From Rhizobium mesoamericanum STM3625 (GTDB taxonomy: Bacteria > Pseudomonadota > Alphaproteobacteria > Rhizobiales > Rhizobiaceae): a stretch of 64,000 nucleotides of DNA. The stretch spans positions 1,359,468-1,423,467 of the forward strand of contig NZ_HF536773.1 of assembly GCF_000312665.1 (NCBI RefSeq), in the 5' to 3' direction. This document shows, one piece after another, positions 43,332 through 51,926 of the stretch. The notes beneath the pieces were generated by a model, which was not told where the DNA came from, did no database searches, and saw only the letters and a list, made by a program, of their open reading frames with translations. Position 1 is the first letter of the stretch. The number at the start of each line of letters is the position of its first letter. Both the position numbers and the translations under genes were made by a program.

Positions 43332-43497
43332 AAAGCTGAGGTTACGCGTGGCGTAGGAATTAAGCAACTTGTTATCTCCCGGGCGCCCCGTAATCTTTCC
43401 CTTGGTAAGCAAGAGCACAGACAAATCGCCGGCTCGCGTACGTACCCGAGTACCTAACGCGGACGGTCATCGGAAAAAGCTAATTGGGGAACGAAAA

Positions 43498-44469
43498 ATG
43501 AAGTCAATTCTTGCAGTTCTAGGTATCGTGGGCGCTGGCCTTTTCGCGAGCACCTCTTCCGCTAGCGCCGCCTGTGGGACGGTAACGATCACAGAAATGA
43601 ACTGGTCATCCGCCGCAGTCGTCACCGCGGTATCGAGCTTCCTGATGGAACAGGGCTACGGCTGCACGGTGAAGAAGGTTCCGACGTCGACGGTGCCTGC
43701 ACTCACCTCGCTTGCCGAGACGGGCCAACCGGACATTTTGACCGAAGTCTGGCCAGGTGTCGCCGACGTATATTACAAGCTGGAAAAGGAAGGTAAGATC
43801 GTAAAGGTCGCCAATGTCCTGTCCGATGGCGGTGTCGATGCATGGTGGATCCCGGACTATCTCGCGGAACAGCATCCGGAACTCAAGACGATCGACGGCA
43901 TTCTCGCGAACCCGAAGCTGGTCGGCGGTCGCTTCAACAATTGCCCTGTCGGTACTGGCTGTCGCACCTCGAGCGACAATCTTGCTAAGGCCTTCGAGCG
44001 CGAAAAACACGGCATCGAGATTTTCAACCATGGATCACTTGAGACGCTCGCCGCGTCGATCGCATCGGCGTACGAAGCCAAGGCACCTTGGTTCGGCTAT
44101 TACTGGGCGCCGACCAGCGTGCTCGGAAAATACAAGATGGTCGCCGTCGACATGGGGCCGGTCGACGCCGAGAAGGCCAAGTGCAACGCCACGGCCGATT
44201 GCGCTACGCCGAGCAAGACCGGTTGGCCGAAGGCGACCGTACTGACCACGATGGCCAAGCCTTTCTACGACAAGAACCCGGAACTGGTCGCGCTGATGAG
44301 CAAGGTCACGTTTAGCAATGAGGTTATGAACGCACTTCTCTCCTGGCAAGAAGAGAACAAGGCTTCGGCCGACGAGACGGCCGTGCACTTCCTCACGACC
44401 TACAAGGACGTCTGGCCAAACTGGCTGTCCGACGACGCGAAGACCAAAATCGCCGCCATTATCAATTAA
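43498..44469 (+). CDS. OpuAC-type (glycine betaine/choline-like) binding protein
   Basis: 323 residues with a signal peptide of about 23-24 residues (SILAVLGIVGAGLFASTSSASA). The mature protein starts CGTVTITEMNWSSAAVVTAV, the form seen in quaternary-amine binders, and continues DILTEVWPGVADVYYKLE and a Trp/Tyr-rich region (WFGYYWAPTSVLGKY). Aromatic boxes built from such residues bind betaine or choline. GGGGAA precedes ATG 43498. A permease and an ATPase of the same class follow. Ligand could be choline, a betaine, carnitine or a sulfonium analogue. Confidence 0.88.
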   Translation: MKSILAVLGIVGAGLFASTSSASAACGTVTITEMNWSSAAVVTAVSSFLMEQGYGCTVKKVPTSTVPALTSLAETGQPDILTEVWPGVADVYYKLEKEGKIVKVANVLSDGGVDAWWIPDYLAEQHPELKTIDGILANPKLVGGRFNNCPVGTGCRTSSDNLAKAFEREKHGIEIFNHGSLETLAASIASAYEAKAPWFGYYWAPTSVLGKYKMVAVDMGPVDAEKAKCNATADCATPSKTGWPKATVLTTMAKPFYDKNPELVALMSKVTFSNEVMNALLSWQEENKASADETAVHFLTTYKDVWPNWLSDDAKTKIAAIIN

Positions 44470-44484
44470 GACGCGTCATGGACT

Positions 44485-44507
44485 CGCCGACACCCAGGTG
44501 CTCGGCG
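44485..44507 (+). other. Hairpin between binding-protein and permease genes
   Basis: CGCCGACACC (44485-44494) pairs with GGTG-C-TCGGCG (44497-44507) with one bulged C. It lies 16 bp after the binding-protein stop, where it could stabilise that part of the mRNA. Confidence 0.5.
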
Positions 44508-44577
44508 GGCTCCTTGTCGCATCGGGCCGGCCTATAGCCTCGCCGGCTCCGGATTATGCTCCTCACGGAGGTGGATC

Positions 44578-45630
44578 ATGGCGTTCTACAATGGACTTTT
44601 CGATGGTCTGGGGCTTCGCGACTGGTGCAATGCCGGCGCGAGCCACGGTCCCATGAGCATGGCGGAACTGCTCAAACGAGCCAAGGAGGCCAACGACACG
44701 TCAGGCCCATCGCTGGTGGACGCACCGTTCCCGTCGCTAGATGCCCTGCATGATGCCTGTCAGGCCATACCGCGCACGCGTGACCTGACATCAGGTATCG
44801 AGAGCACTTTTCTGTATCTGCGTGTCGGTCTAAAAAGGGTGCTAGATCCCGTGACACAGCCGCTGTCGTGGCTTTTGGATTTCTCGCTGCGCGTCGTGGA
44901 CGTCGTTCCCTGGTGGGTGCTGGTTATCGCCCTCCTGGTGATTGTCTATCTCGCTTCGCGCTCGTGGCCCATACTTGGTCTCGTGACGGTTAGTCTCCTG
45001 GCGTTGGGCTTCGTGGACCACCTGCATTACGCTTTGCAGACGATGGTGATTGTGTTCGCCTGTACGCTAATCTGCATTGTCATCGGCATTCCAGTGGGCG
45101 TGGTGATGTCGAAGAGCAAGCACATGGAGCGGTTTACGCTGCCAATCCTTGACATGCTCCAGACGCTTCCATCTTTCGTCTACTTGATCCCGCTGATCTT
45201 CCTGTTCTCGGTCACCGAGTCGAAGCTTTACGGAATCGCGATCATTCTTTACGCCGTCGTGCCGGTGATCCGGCTGACCAACCTCGGCGTTCGAATGGTC
45301 GACGGCAATGTCGGCGAGGCGGCTGACGCATTCGGTCTCGATCCATGGCAGAAGCTGATCAAGGTCGAACTGCCGCTCGCGCTTCCAAGCATCATGGCCG
45401 GCGTCAACCAAACGATCATGATGTCGCTGTCCATGGTTGTGATCGCGTCACTCGTGTCCGCGCCTGGTCTCGGCGTTCTCGTGCTGCGCGGCATCAACAA
45501 TCTCGAACTCGGCGTCGGCCTCGTCGCGGGTTTCGGTATCGTCCTCCTGGCCATCAACTTCGATCGCGTCAGCAAGGCTTCCATGTCGCGCGTAAACTCC
45601 ACTCTCCAACATCGGGGGGGAGGCCATTGA
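44578..45630 (+). CDS. Quaternary-amine ABC transporter permease (ProW/OpuAB type)
   Basis: 350 residues. A hydrophilic N-terminal part of about 110 residues precedes the helices (VVDVVPWWVLVIALLVIVYLA is the first), then DHLHYALQTMVIVFACTLICIVIGIPVGVV and the coupling loop AFGLDPWQKLIKVELPLALPSIMAGV. GGAGG lies 7 nt before ATG 44578. It works with the preceding binding protein and following ATPase as an osmoprotectant-class importer. Confidence 0.88.
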   Translation: MAFYNGLFDGLGLRDWCNAGASHGPMSMAELLKRAKEANDTSGPSLVDAPFPSLDALHDACQAIPRTRDLTSGIESTFLYLRVGLKRVLDPVTQPLSWLLDFSLRVVDVVPWWVLVIALLVIVYLASRSWPILGLVTVSLLALGFVDHLHYALQTMVIVFACTLICIVIGIPVGVVMSKSKHMERFTLPILDMLQTLPSFVYLIPLIFLFSVTESKLYGIAIILYAVVPVIRLTNLGVRMVDGNVGEAADAFGLDPWQKLIKVELPLALPSIMAGVNQTIMMSLSMVVIASLVSAPGLGVLVLRGINNLELGVGLVAGFGIVLLAINFDRVSKASMSRVNSTLQHRGGGH

Positions 45631-46718
45631 CCGACCAACCGAAGATATCGATCCGTAACCTTTACAAAATTTTCGGAACCAAGCCACATGAGATGGTGCC
45701 GCATGTGCGGGCCGGAATGAGCAAGGCGGAGCTGCTTGACAAGCACGGCCATGTTATCGGCCTTCAGGACATCAATGTCGACATGAAACGGGGGGAGATC
45801 ACCGTCATCATGGGCTTGTCCGGGTCGGGAAAGTCAACGCTGATCCGCCACATCAACGGCCTGATCAGGCCTACCGCTGGCGAGGTCCTGCTCGACGGCA
45901 CCAATGTCGCGGGGCTGACCGGGGCGCCGTTACGCGATCTTCGTCGTTTCCGTATGTCCATGGTTTTCCAGAACTTCGGCCTGATGCCGCACATGCAAGT
46001 GCAGCAGAATGTGGAAATGCCGCAGCGCGCGCGCGGTGATAGCGAAGGTGACGCGCGCAAAAACGCCCTGAAGTGGCTGGAGCGGCTGGGCCTCAAGGGC
46101 TTCGAGAATTACTATCCGCAACAACTGTCCGGCGGCATGCAACAGCGTGTCGGCATCGCCCGCGCGCTTGCTTCGAATCCGGACGTCATGCTGATGGACG
46201 AAGCCTTCTCGGCACTCGATCCGCTGATTAGAACGGACATGCAGAACCTTCTGCTTGAACTGCAGGAGGAACTCGACAAGACGATCGTCTTCATCACGCA
46301 CGATCTCGACGAATCCCTGAAGATCGCCGATCATCTGGTGATCCTGAAGGACGGCGTCGTCGTGCAACAGGGAGAGCCGCAGAAGATTATCCTCAATCCG
46401 GCGGATGCCTACATCGAGAAATTCGTCAATGACATCAATCTGGCCCGCGTACTACGCGCCGAATCGATCATGACGGCCGGGCTCGTGACGAACACCCATG
46501 TGGACGGACAGGTCGATGCCGACGACAATCTCGAACACCTGATTGCCCTATCGCAAGGCGATGTCGCCAGATCCTTCGTGGTCTTGAAGGATGGCGTCCC
46601 GGCGGGTGTGGTCAAGATGGCCGCTGCCTTCAAGGCGCTGGTGCCGCGCGGTTCGCGCAAGGCGCAATCCGGCAAGCCCCCTCGCGATGACAAGCAACAG
46701 CAGGAGCAGGCTCTTTGA
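45627..46718 (+). CDS. Quaternary-amine ABC transporter ATPase (ProV/OpuAA type)
   Basis: 363 residues from a TTG start that overlaps the permease stop (TTGA); GGGGAGG precedes it. The N-terminal NLYKIFGTKPHEMVPHVRAG is the ProV signature. Walker A is GLSGSGKST, the ABC signature LSGGMQQRVGIARAL and Walker B LMDEAFSALDPLIR. The C-terminal 80 residues hold a single CBS-like repeat rather than the usual pair, so ionic-strength gating may be reduced. It overlaps the aldehyde dehydrogenase gene by 4 bp. Confidence 0.9.
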   Translation: MTDQPKISIRNLYKIFGTKPHEMVPHVRAGMSKAELLDKHGHVIGLQDINVDMKRGEITVIMGLSGSGKSTLIRHINGLIRPTAGEVLLDGTNVAGLTGAPLRDLRRFRMSMVFQNFGLMPHMQVQQNVEMPQRARGDSEGDARKNALKWLERLGLKGFENYYPQQLSGGMQQRVGIARALASNPDVMLMDEAFSALDPLIRTDMQNLLLELQEELDKTIVFITHDLDESLKIADHLVILKDGVVVQQGEPQKIILNPADAYIEKFVNDINLARVLRAESIMTAGLVTNTHVDGQVDADDNLEHLIALSQGDVARSFVVLKDGVPAGVVKMAAAFKALVPRGSRKAQSGKPPRDDKQQQEQAL

Positions 46719-48142
46719 AATATCTCGATCACTTCTACATCAACGGTCGCTTCGTCACGACGGACGGCCGGGCGCGACGCGACGTCATCAACCCTGCGAC
46801 GGAAGGAATTGCGGGAACGATTGCGATGGGGACTGCGGAAGACGTCGATCTGGCGGTGAAGGCGGCACGCCGTGCCTTTGTAACCTATAGCCAGTCCTCC
46901 CGTGAGGAACGGCTGACGCTGCTTCGCCGGGTGCTGTCAATCTTCGACGAACGCGCCGAGCAACTGGCGCAGCTGACGACGCTCGAGATGGGCGCGCCGA
47001 TCACCTTTGCGCGGGAGGCGCAAATCGCCGGCGCGCGCGCGCATATAGCTGATGCGATCCGTATCCTCGAATATTACGAATTCGAGCGCATGGCTGGACC
47101 GACCTTGCTGTCGCTCGAGCCTGTCGGTGTCTGTGCGCTGATCACGCCGTGGAATTTCCCGGTATTGCAGATCGTCACCAAAGTCATGCCGGCTCTCGCG
47201 ACCGGCTGCACGGTGGTGCTGAAGCCGAGCGAATATGCGCCGATCAGTCCGATGCTGTTTGCGGAAATCCTGCATGATGCCGGTTTTCCGGCAGGTGTCT
47301 TCAACCTGGTCAACGGCGACGGACCGACGGTCGGCGCGGCCATGTCGAGCCATCCCGGCGTCGATATGGTTTCCTTCACGGGCTCGACACGGGCTGGCGT
47401 CCAGGTAGCCAAGAGTGCTGCCGACACGGTCAAGCGCGTTCATCAGGAACTCGGCGGCAACTCTGCGAACATTCTTGTCGACGACGTCGATCTGGAGAGC
47501 GCCGTGACAAAGGGCGTCCTGGCCGCCTATCGCAATGCCGGCCAGTCCTGCACGGCGCCCACGCGTATGCTGGTGCCGCGTCACCTGCAGGAGAGGGCGA
47601 TTGAGTATGCCCAACAGGCTGCGCGGTCCGTCGTGCTAGGCGACGTCACCGACGATCGTGTCATGCTCGGCCCGGTCATGAACGAGCTCCAATACGAGCG
47701 GGTGAAGTCGCTGATCAACAAGACGATCGCGGAAGGTGCGACCGTCGTTGCCGGAGGCAGCGAGCGGCCGCAGTCATTGAGCCGGGGTTATTTCGTGCAG
47801 CCGACCGTATTTGCGGATGTCATACCGCATATGACAGCGGCGCGCGAAGAGATCTTCGGACCCGTCGTCAGCCTCATTCCCTATGACAGCGTCGAAGAGG
47901 CAATCACAATCACCAACGACACTCCGTATGGGTTGGCGGCCTATCTCCAGTGCGCGGACCTGTCCAAGGCGATGGCGATTGCCAGGCGGTTGCGCGCCGG
48001 CCAGGTGACGATCAACTATCCTGCCTGGGACGCCTCCGCGCCCTTTGGCGGCTTCAAGCAGTCCGGAAATGGTCGTGAGTGCGGTGAAGCTGGATTCGAA
48101 GCATTCGTGGAGTTGAAGGCAATCGGCGGTCTTCAGCCATGA
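46715..48142 (+). CDS. NAD(P)-dependent aldehyde dehydrogenase
   Basis: A 475-residue aldehyde dehydrogenase with Asn147 (PWNFP), Glu245 (HQELGGNS) and the catalytic Cys279 (NAGQSCTAPTRM). The TTG start overlaps the ATPase stop, so translation is coupled to the transporter. Betaine aldehyde, an aminoaldehyde or another product of the GMC oxidoreductase encoded at 49298-50902 is a natural candidate substrate. The sequence alone does not distinguish betaine-aldehyde from other dehydrogenases. A terminator follows 8 bp after the stop. Confidence 0.9.
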   Translation: MKYLDHFYINGRFVTTDGRARRDVINPATEGIAGTIAMGTAEDVDLAVKAARRAFVTYSQSSREERLTLLRRVLSIFDERAEQLAQLTTLEMGAPITFAREAQIAGARAHIADAIRILEYYEFERMAGPTLLSLEPVGVCALITPWNFPVLQIVTKVMPALATGCTVVLKPSEYAPISPMLFAEILHDAGFPAGVFNLVNGDGPTVGAAMSSHPGVDMVSFTGSTRAGVQVAKSAADTVKRVHQELGGNSANILVDDVDLESAVTKGVLAAYRNAGQSCTAPTRMLVPRHLQERAIEYAQQAARSVVLGDVTDDRVMLGPVMNELQYERVKSLINKTIAEGATVVAGGSERPQSLSRGYFVQPTVFADVIPHMTAAREEIFGPVVSLIPYDSVEEAITITNDTPYGLAAYLQCADLSKAMAIARRLRAGQVTINYPAWDASAPFGGFKQSGNGRECGEAGFEAFVELKAIGGLQP

Positions 48143-48150
48143 ATTGAAAA

Positions 48151-48175
48151 CCCGACTGTACCCGGTGCAGTCGGG
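48151..48175. terminator. Terminator hairpin between convergent genes
   Basis: CCCGACTG (48151-48158) pairs perfectly with CAGTCGGG (48168-48175) over a 9-base loop. On the minus strand the stem is followed by TTTTC. It separates the aldehyde dehydrogenase gene from the leftward GlxA-type regulator gene. Confidence 0.7.
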
Positions 48176-48261
48176 GGCACGGTGTCACCCGCATAGCCGT
48201 AATTTTGGTCATGGAGCCAAGCGGCGATCAGGCTGCAGGTCCACCTTGTTGCCTCAAAACC

Positions 48262-49269
48262 TCAGGGCGCATCGGCAAGGCTTTGCAGTTGCGCGCTGCG
48301 GGGTCCCTTCAGCCTCATCTTATTCGGAGACACGCCATAGTGCTCGCGATAGCATTTCGTGAAATGCGAGCTCGAGACAAAGCCGCATGCAACCGCTACA
48401 TCGATGATGGCCATGCCAGATTGCAGGATCATCAGGCGAGCTCGATCGAGGCGCAGCTCCAGGTAAAATCGGGATGGTGATGTCGCCAGTTCTTTGGCGA
48501 ACATACGTTCCATCTGGCGGCGAGACAGTTTGATGTGGCGGGCAACGGCTTCGATGCTCGCGTGTTCGGCCATTGCGTCCTCCATGAATTCGACGGCTGC
48601 GAGCAGAAGCGGATTGAGATTGCCGAGCGTCCGCACGAGACTGCGTTGCCGCTCGGACGGTGGACGGATTCGGTCGAAGATCGCCTGCTCGCAAACCGCC
48701 AGCGACGTCCGCCTCCCGAACTCGTGCTCTATGAAATGCAGCATAAGATCAAACGACGCGGCTCCCCCGGCGCATGTATAGATGTTGGAATCACATTCGA
48801 TCAGATTTGTTCCGGCAATCGCGGCTGGAAACTTTTCCTTGAAAACAGGCAGGTTCTCCCAATGAATCGTACAGCGCTTGCCGGCGAGCAGTCCAGCGTC
48901 GGCAAGCAGGTAGGCACCGGTGCAAATGCCTGCGATCGTGGTGCCGGCGTTACGTGTCCACCTGAGCCAAGCTGCGGCCGATCTGTCCACCGCTCGTTCG
49001 ACATGCCACCCGGCGCACACCACGACCATGTGGGCCCTGTCGGCATTTGGCTTTGCCTTCTCCGCGGCGATGGAGCCGTCCGGAGTAATGGTGAGGCCGC
49101 AGCTCGCCTTCACGGGCAGCCCATCGCCGGACACGACCCGCCATCGGTAGGCCTGCGCCCCCTGAACGGCATTCGCCAGGCGCAACGCTTCCATAGCGGA
49201 TGTGAAAGCCAGCATCGTGAAGTCAGGCACGATATAGAAAACGACGGTCTTCGTGAACGGACTGCTCAT
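48262..49269 (-). CDS. GlxA/GbdR-type AraC regulator with DJ-1-like domain
   Basis: 335 residues. Residues 8-190 form a class I amidotransferase-like (DJ-1/PfpI) domain with CTGAYLLADAGLLAGKRCTIHWE. The C-terminal 100 residues are an AraC double helix-turn-helix (HIKLSRRQMERMFAKEL, AIIDVAVACGFVSSSHFTKCYREHYG). Regulators of this build, such as GbdR and CdhR, activate glycine betaine or carnitine catabolism. The gene follows the GMC oxidoreductase by 28 bp, so it is last in the leftward operon. Likely senses a quaternary amine; inference. Confidence 0.88.
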   Translation of the reverse strand: MSSPFTKTVVFYIVPDFTMLAFTSAMEALRLANAVQGAQAYRWRVVSGDGLPVKASCGLTITPDGSIAAEKAKPNADRAHMVVVCAGWHVERAVDRSAAAWLRWTRNAGTTIAGICTGAYLLADAGLLAGKRCTIHWENLPVFKEKFPAAIAGTNLIECDSNIYTCAGGAASFDLMLHFIEHEFGRRTSLAVCEQAIFDRIRPPSERQRSLVRTLGNLNPLLLAAVEFMEDAMAEHASIEAVARHIKLSRRQMERMFAKELATSPSRFYLELRLDRARLMILQSGMAIIDVAVACGFVSSSHFTKCYREHYGVSPNKMRLKGPRSAQLQSLADAP

Positions 49270-49297
49270 TCGTATCTCAACTTCGTTTTCTGATCCT

Positions 49298-50902
49298 TCA
49301 AGCAGCGGCGCGCGCAGCCCGATCCTGCAAGATGAGGTCGGCACCCTTTTCGCCGATCGCCATGCTGATCGCGTTCAGATTGCAGCTCGGTATCTGCGGA
49401 ATGATCGAGGAATCCACGATGCGCAGCCCTTCGACGCCGATAACCTTCAGATCGGGACTGACGACTGCCGCGGGGTCTATCCCCATCTTGCAGGTGCCGC
49501 ACGGATGGTAGCTGCCACTTGCGTTCTCGCGCATATAGGCGATCCACTCGTCATCCGTTTGGACATCCTTGCCGGGTTTCATCTCGCCGGTAACGTAAGG
49601 GGCGAACGCCTTGGATTGCAACGCCGCGCGCGCAATCCGGCCACCGGCCATCAGGGTTTCGATGTCGTAGGGATCACTCAGGAGGTTCAACTGGATCTTC
49701 GGCTGCTCGTTCGGGTCGGCCGAGCGCAGCTCCAGATAGCCACGGCTGCGCGAATTGTTGACATTCGGCTGTAGGTTGATCGCCGCCTCCTTCTGCATCT
49801 CGATCCCCTCGTCGGTGTAGTTCGCGGAGAACGCACCGAAGTGATACTGGATGTCGGGGTATTCGAGCTCGGGACGGGTGCGGATCAGCCCCATGCCGGT
49901 ATAGGTGTAGGTGGCGTAGCCCGAGCGGTCGAACAGGAACTGCGCGCCGTACTTCAGGATACCGAGGAGGTTGAATTCCTGGTTCGGCGTCTTGACGTTC
50001 ACATAGGCTTTCACCTGCGTGCTCGCATGTTCCTGGAGGTTGCGTCCGACGCCGGGGCTATCCTGCAAGACCGGGATGCCATGTGCTCTGAGTTGCTCGG
50101 CCGGGCCGATGCCGGAGAGCATGAGCAGCTTCGGGGAATTGATGGCGCTTGCAGCGACGATGACTTCGCCGCGGCAGTGCTCGATACGCTGCCTGCTGTC
50201 GACCTGGAACTCCACGCCGGATGCCCGCCGCCCCTCGAACATGACTTTTCGCACCACTGCGCCGGTGATGATCATCAGGTTCGGTCGGGACTTGACCGGG
50301 TCGAGGTATCCTCGGGCGGCGCTGAACCGGATCCCCATGTGTTGGGTCACGTGACTGACGGCAACGCCTTCGGTCGGTTCCGCATTGTAGGCCGGATTGT
50401 GGGGATAGCCGAGTTCCTTCATCGCCTCGATGAAGACATGCGCGAGCTTCGGCGGCTTACGCACGGCGCTGACGACGATCGGGCCGTTCTTGCCGTAGAT
50501 ATCGGTCACGCCGTCGCGATTGCCCTCCACCTTTTTGAAGTAAGGGAGAACGTCGTCGTAAGACCAGCCGCGGTTGCCGAGTTGGGCCCAATGGTCGTAG
50601 TCGCCGCGATTGCCGCGCACATAGAACATGGCATTGATCGAACTGGACCCGCCAAGAACCTTGCCGCGCGGCACCATGTCCCGGCGGTTGTTGCGCGTCG
50701 GGTCCGGTTCGGCCATGAACTTCCAGTTGGTGCGCTTGTCGGCCATAGCCTTGAACGCCAGCGATGGCATCATGATGTTGAACTTCTTGTCGCTGCCGCC
50801 AGCTTCGAGAACCAGCACCTTGACCGAGGGATCGGCGCTCAGCCGATTGGCAAGAACGCAACCTGCCGATCCGGCGCCGATGACGATACAGTCCCAGTTC
50901 AT
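49298..50902 (-). CDS. GMC oxidoreductase, choline dehydrogenase-like
   Basis: A 534-residue FAD enzyme of the glucose-methanol-choline family, which oxidises alcohols to aldehydes. The FAD motif GAGSAGCVLANRLS is at residues 9-22, the GMC signature GGSSSINAMFYVRGNRGDYDHW near 82 and the C-terminal catalytic region GSYHPCGTCKMG near 470, which holds the usual His. There is no signal peptide. It is 12 bp from the flavin-reductase gene and faces the aldehyde dehydrogenase. An alcohol-to-acid route like choline to betaine is likely; true BetA activity is unproven. Confidence 0.88.
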   Translation of the reverse strand: MNWDCIVIGAGSAGCVLANRLSADPSVKVLVLEAGGSDKKFNIMMPSLAFKAMADKRTNWKFMAEPDPTRNNRRDMVPRGKVLGGSSSINAMFYVRGNRGDYDHWAQLGNRGWSYDDVLPYFKKVEGNRDGVTDIYGKNGPIVVSAVRKPPKLAHVFIEAMKELGYPHNPAYNAEPTEGVAVSHVTQHMGIRFSAARGYLDPVKSRPNLMIITGAVVRKVMFEGRRASGVEFQVDSRQRIEHCRGEVIVAASAINSPKLLMLSGIGPAEQLRAHGIPVLQDSPGVGRNLQEHASTQVKAYVNVKTPNQEFNLLGILKYGAQFLFDRSGYATYTYTGMGLIRTRPELEYPDIQYHFGAFSANYTDEGIEMQKEAAINLQPNVNNSRSRGYLELRSADPNEQPKIQLNLLSDPYDIETLMAGGRIARAALQSKAFAPYVTGEMKPGKDVQTDDEWIAYMRENASGSYHPCGTCKMGIDPAAVVSPDLKVIGVEGLRIVDSSIIPQIPSCNLNAISMAIGEKGADLILQDRAARAAA

Positions 50903-50914
50903 GACTGACCCCGA

Positions 50915-51907
50915 TTATAGCATCGTCTTGTTTTGAGCGATCAACTTCGACAGTGCCCGGATCGTGCTCTTGAGATCACGCTCAGGAATACCGGCAATCT
51001 GCGCCTGCTGGAAGTCCTGCCAGCGCCTCTTGATCGCCTCCCGGACCTTTCTTCCCGCGGGCGTCAGGGACAGGTGTCCCTGGTTGCTCACCAGCAGCGA
51101 GCGCCTAACCAGCTCGGTTATCGCGTCCTCGGTATCCCTTTGGCCAAGATAGGTGGCAGCGGCCAGTTGATCGGACTTCAGGCCATCCGAGTCGTAAAGG
51201 CAGGCCAGAACGCGAGCGACAGAGATATCCACGCCTTCGGCACGGCGGTGCTCGTCGAACACGGAAGAAAGTAGGTTGTGAGCCTCGAATATCTGCGAGA
51301 CGATCGTGCCTTCGGACGTCGTGTCCGTAACGGCGCCGCTTGCCGCCGGGGTTGGGGACGTGTCGGGATGGGATTCCGGCACGCTATACTGCCCCTGGGA
51401 GAAGATGAGCGGCATTCCTTCGAATCGGCGTGCCCGCTTGACGAGGCCGATGATGATGACGTGGTCGCCACCTTCAACTAGTGTGTTTGTCTCGCATTCG
51501 AGATGCGCCAGGCATCCGTCGACCAGTGGCAAGCCGTACGCTCCCGGTGTCCACGCACTGTCGGCAAACTTGTCTTCGAGATTGCTGGAAAAGTGGCGAG
51601 AGACATCCATCTGTCGCGACGACAAGATGTTGACCGCAAAGCGCCCACCTCCAGTGAAGATCGAAAAGCTACGGGAGGTTCGGGCAATCGACCACAGGAT
51701 AAGCGGTGGATCGAGCGAGACCGATGAAAACGAGTTGACCGTGACGGCGGCGCGGCGGCCCTCGGTCTCGGTGGTTATGATGGCGATGCCGGTTCCGTAT
51801 TGGCCAAGGCATCTCCGGAACATGCGATTGTCCGCCGCCGGATCGCCCTCTTCAACGGGCTGATTGAGATCAGGAAGTGCGGCGTCTGCTGTGGTTGTCG
51901 CGTGCAT
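50915..51907 (-). CDS. Flavin reductase fused to a MarR-like winged-helix domain
   Basis: 330 residues with two domains. Residues 25-170 are a flavin reductase-like FMN-binding domain (FRRCLGQYGTGIAIITTETEGR, VNSFSSVSLDPPLILWSI, FAVNILSSRQ, GDHVIIIGLV). A Ser/Thr/Pro linker near 180-200 leads to a winged-helix domain (DISVARVLACLYDSDGLKSDQL, RRSLLVSNQGHLSLTPAGRK). The reductase of Acinetobacter p-hydroxyphenylacetate hydroxylase has a similar layout, with its MarR-like tail controlling activity by ligand. It should supply reduced flavin to the monooxygenase encoded just upstream. Whether the tail binds DNA is unknown. Confidence 0.88.
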   Translation of the reverse strand: MHATTTADAALPDLNQPVEEGDPAADNRMFRRCLGQYGTGIAIITTETEGRRAAVTVNSFSSVSLDPPLILWSIARTSRSFSIFTGGGRFAVNILSSRQMDVSRHFSSNLEDKFADSAWTPGAYGLPLVDGCLAHLECETNTLVEGGDHVIIIGLVKRARRFEGMPLIFSQGQYSVPESHPDTSPTPAASGAVTDTTSEGTIVSQIFEAHNLLSSVFDEHRRAEGVDISVARVLACLYDSDGLKSDQLAAATYLGQRDTEDAITELVRRSLLVSNQGHLSLTPAGRKVREAIKRRWQDFQQAQIAGIPERDLKSTIRALSKLIAQNKTML

Positions 51908-51926
51908 GTCACAGATCCCCTGGATG

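Noticed and set aside
49841..50908. A 355-codon plus-strand frame opposite the GMC oxidoreductase.
   Set aside because: The minus strand carries unmistakable GMC motifs; the plus frame has only compositional Asp/Val/His runs.
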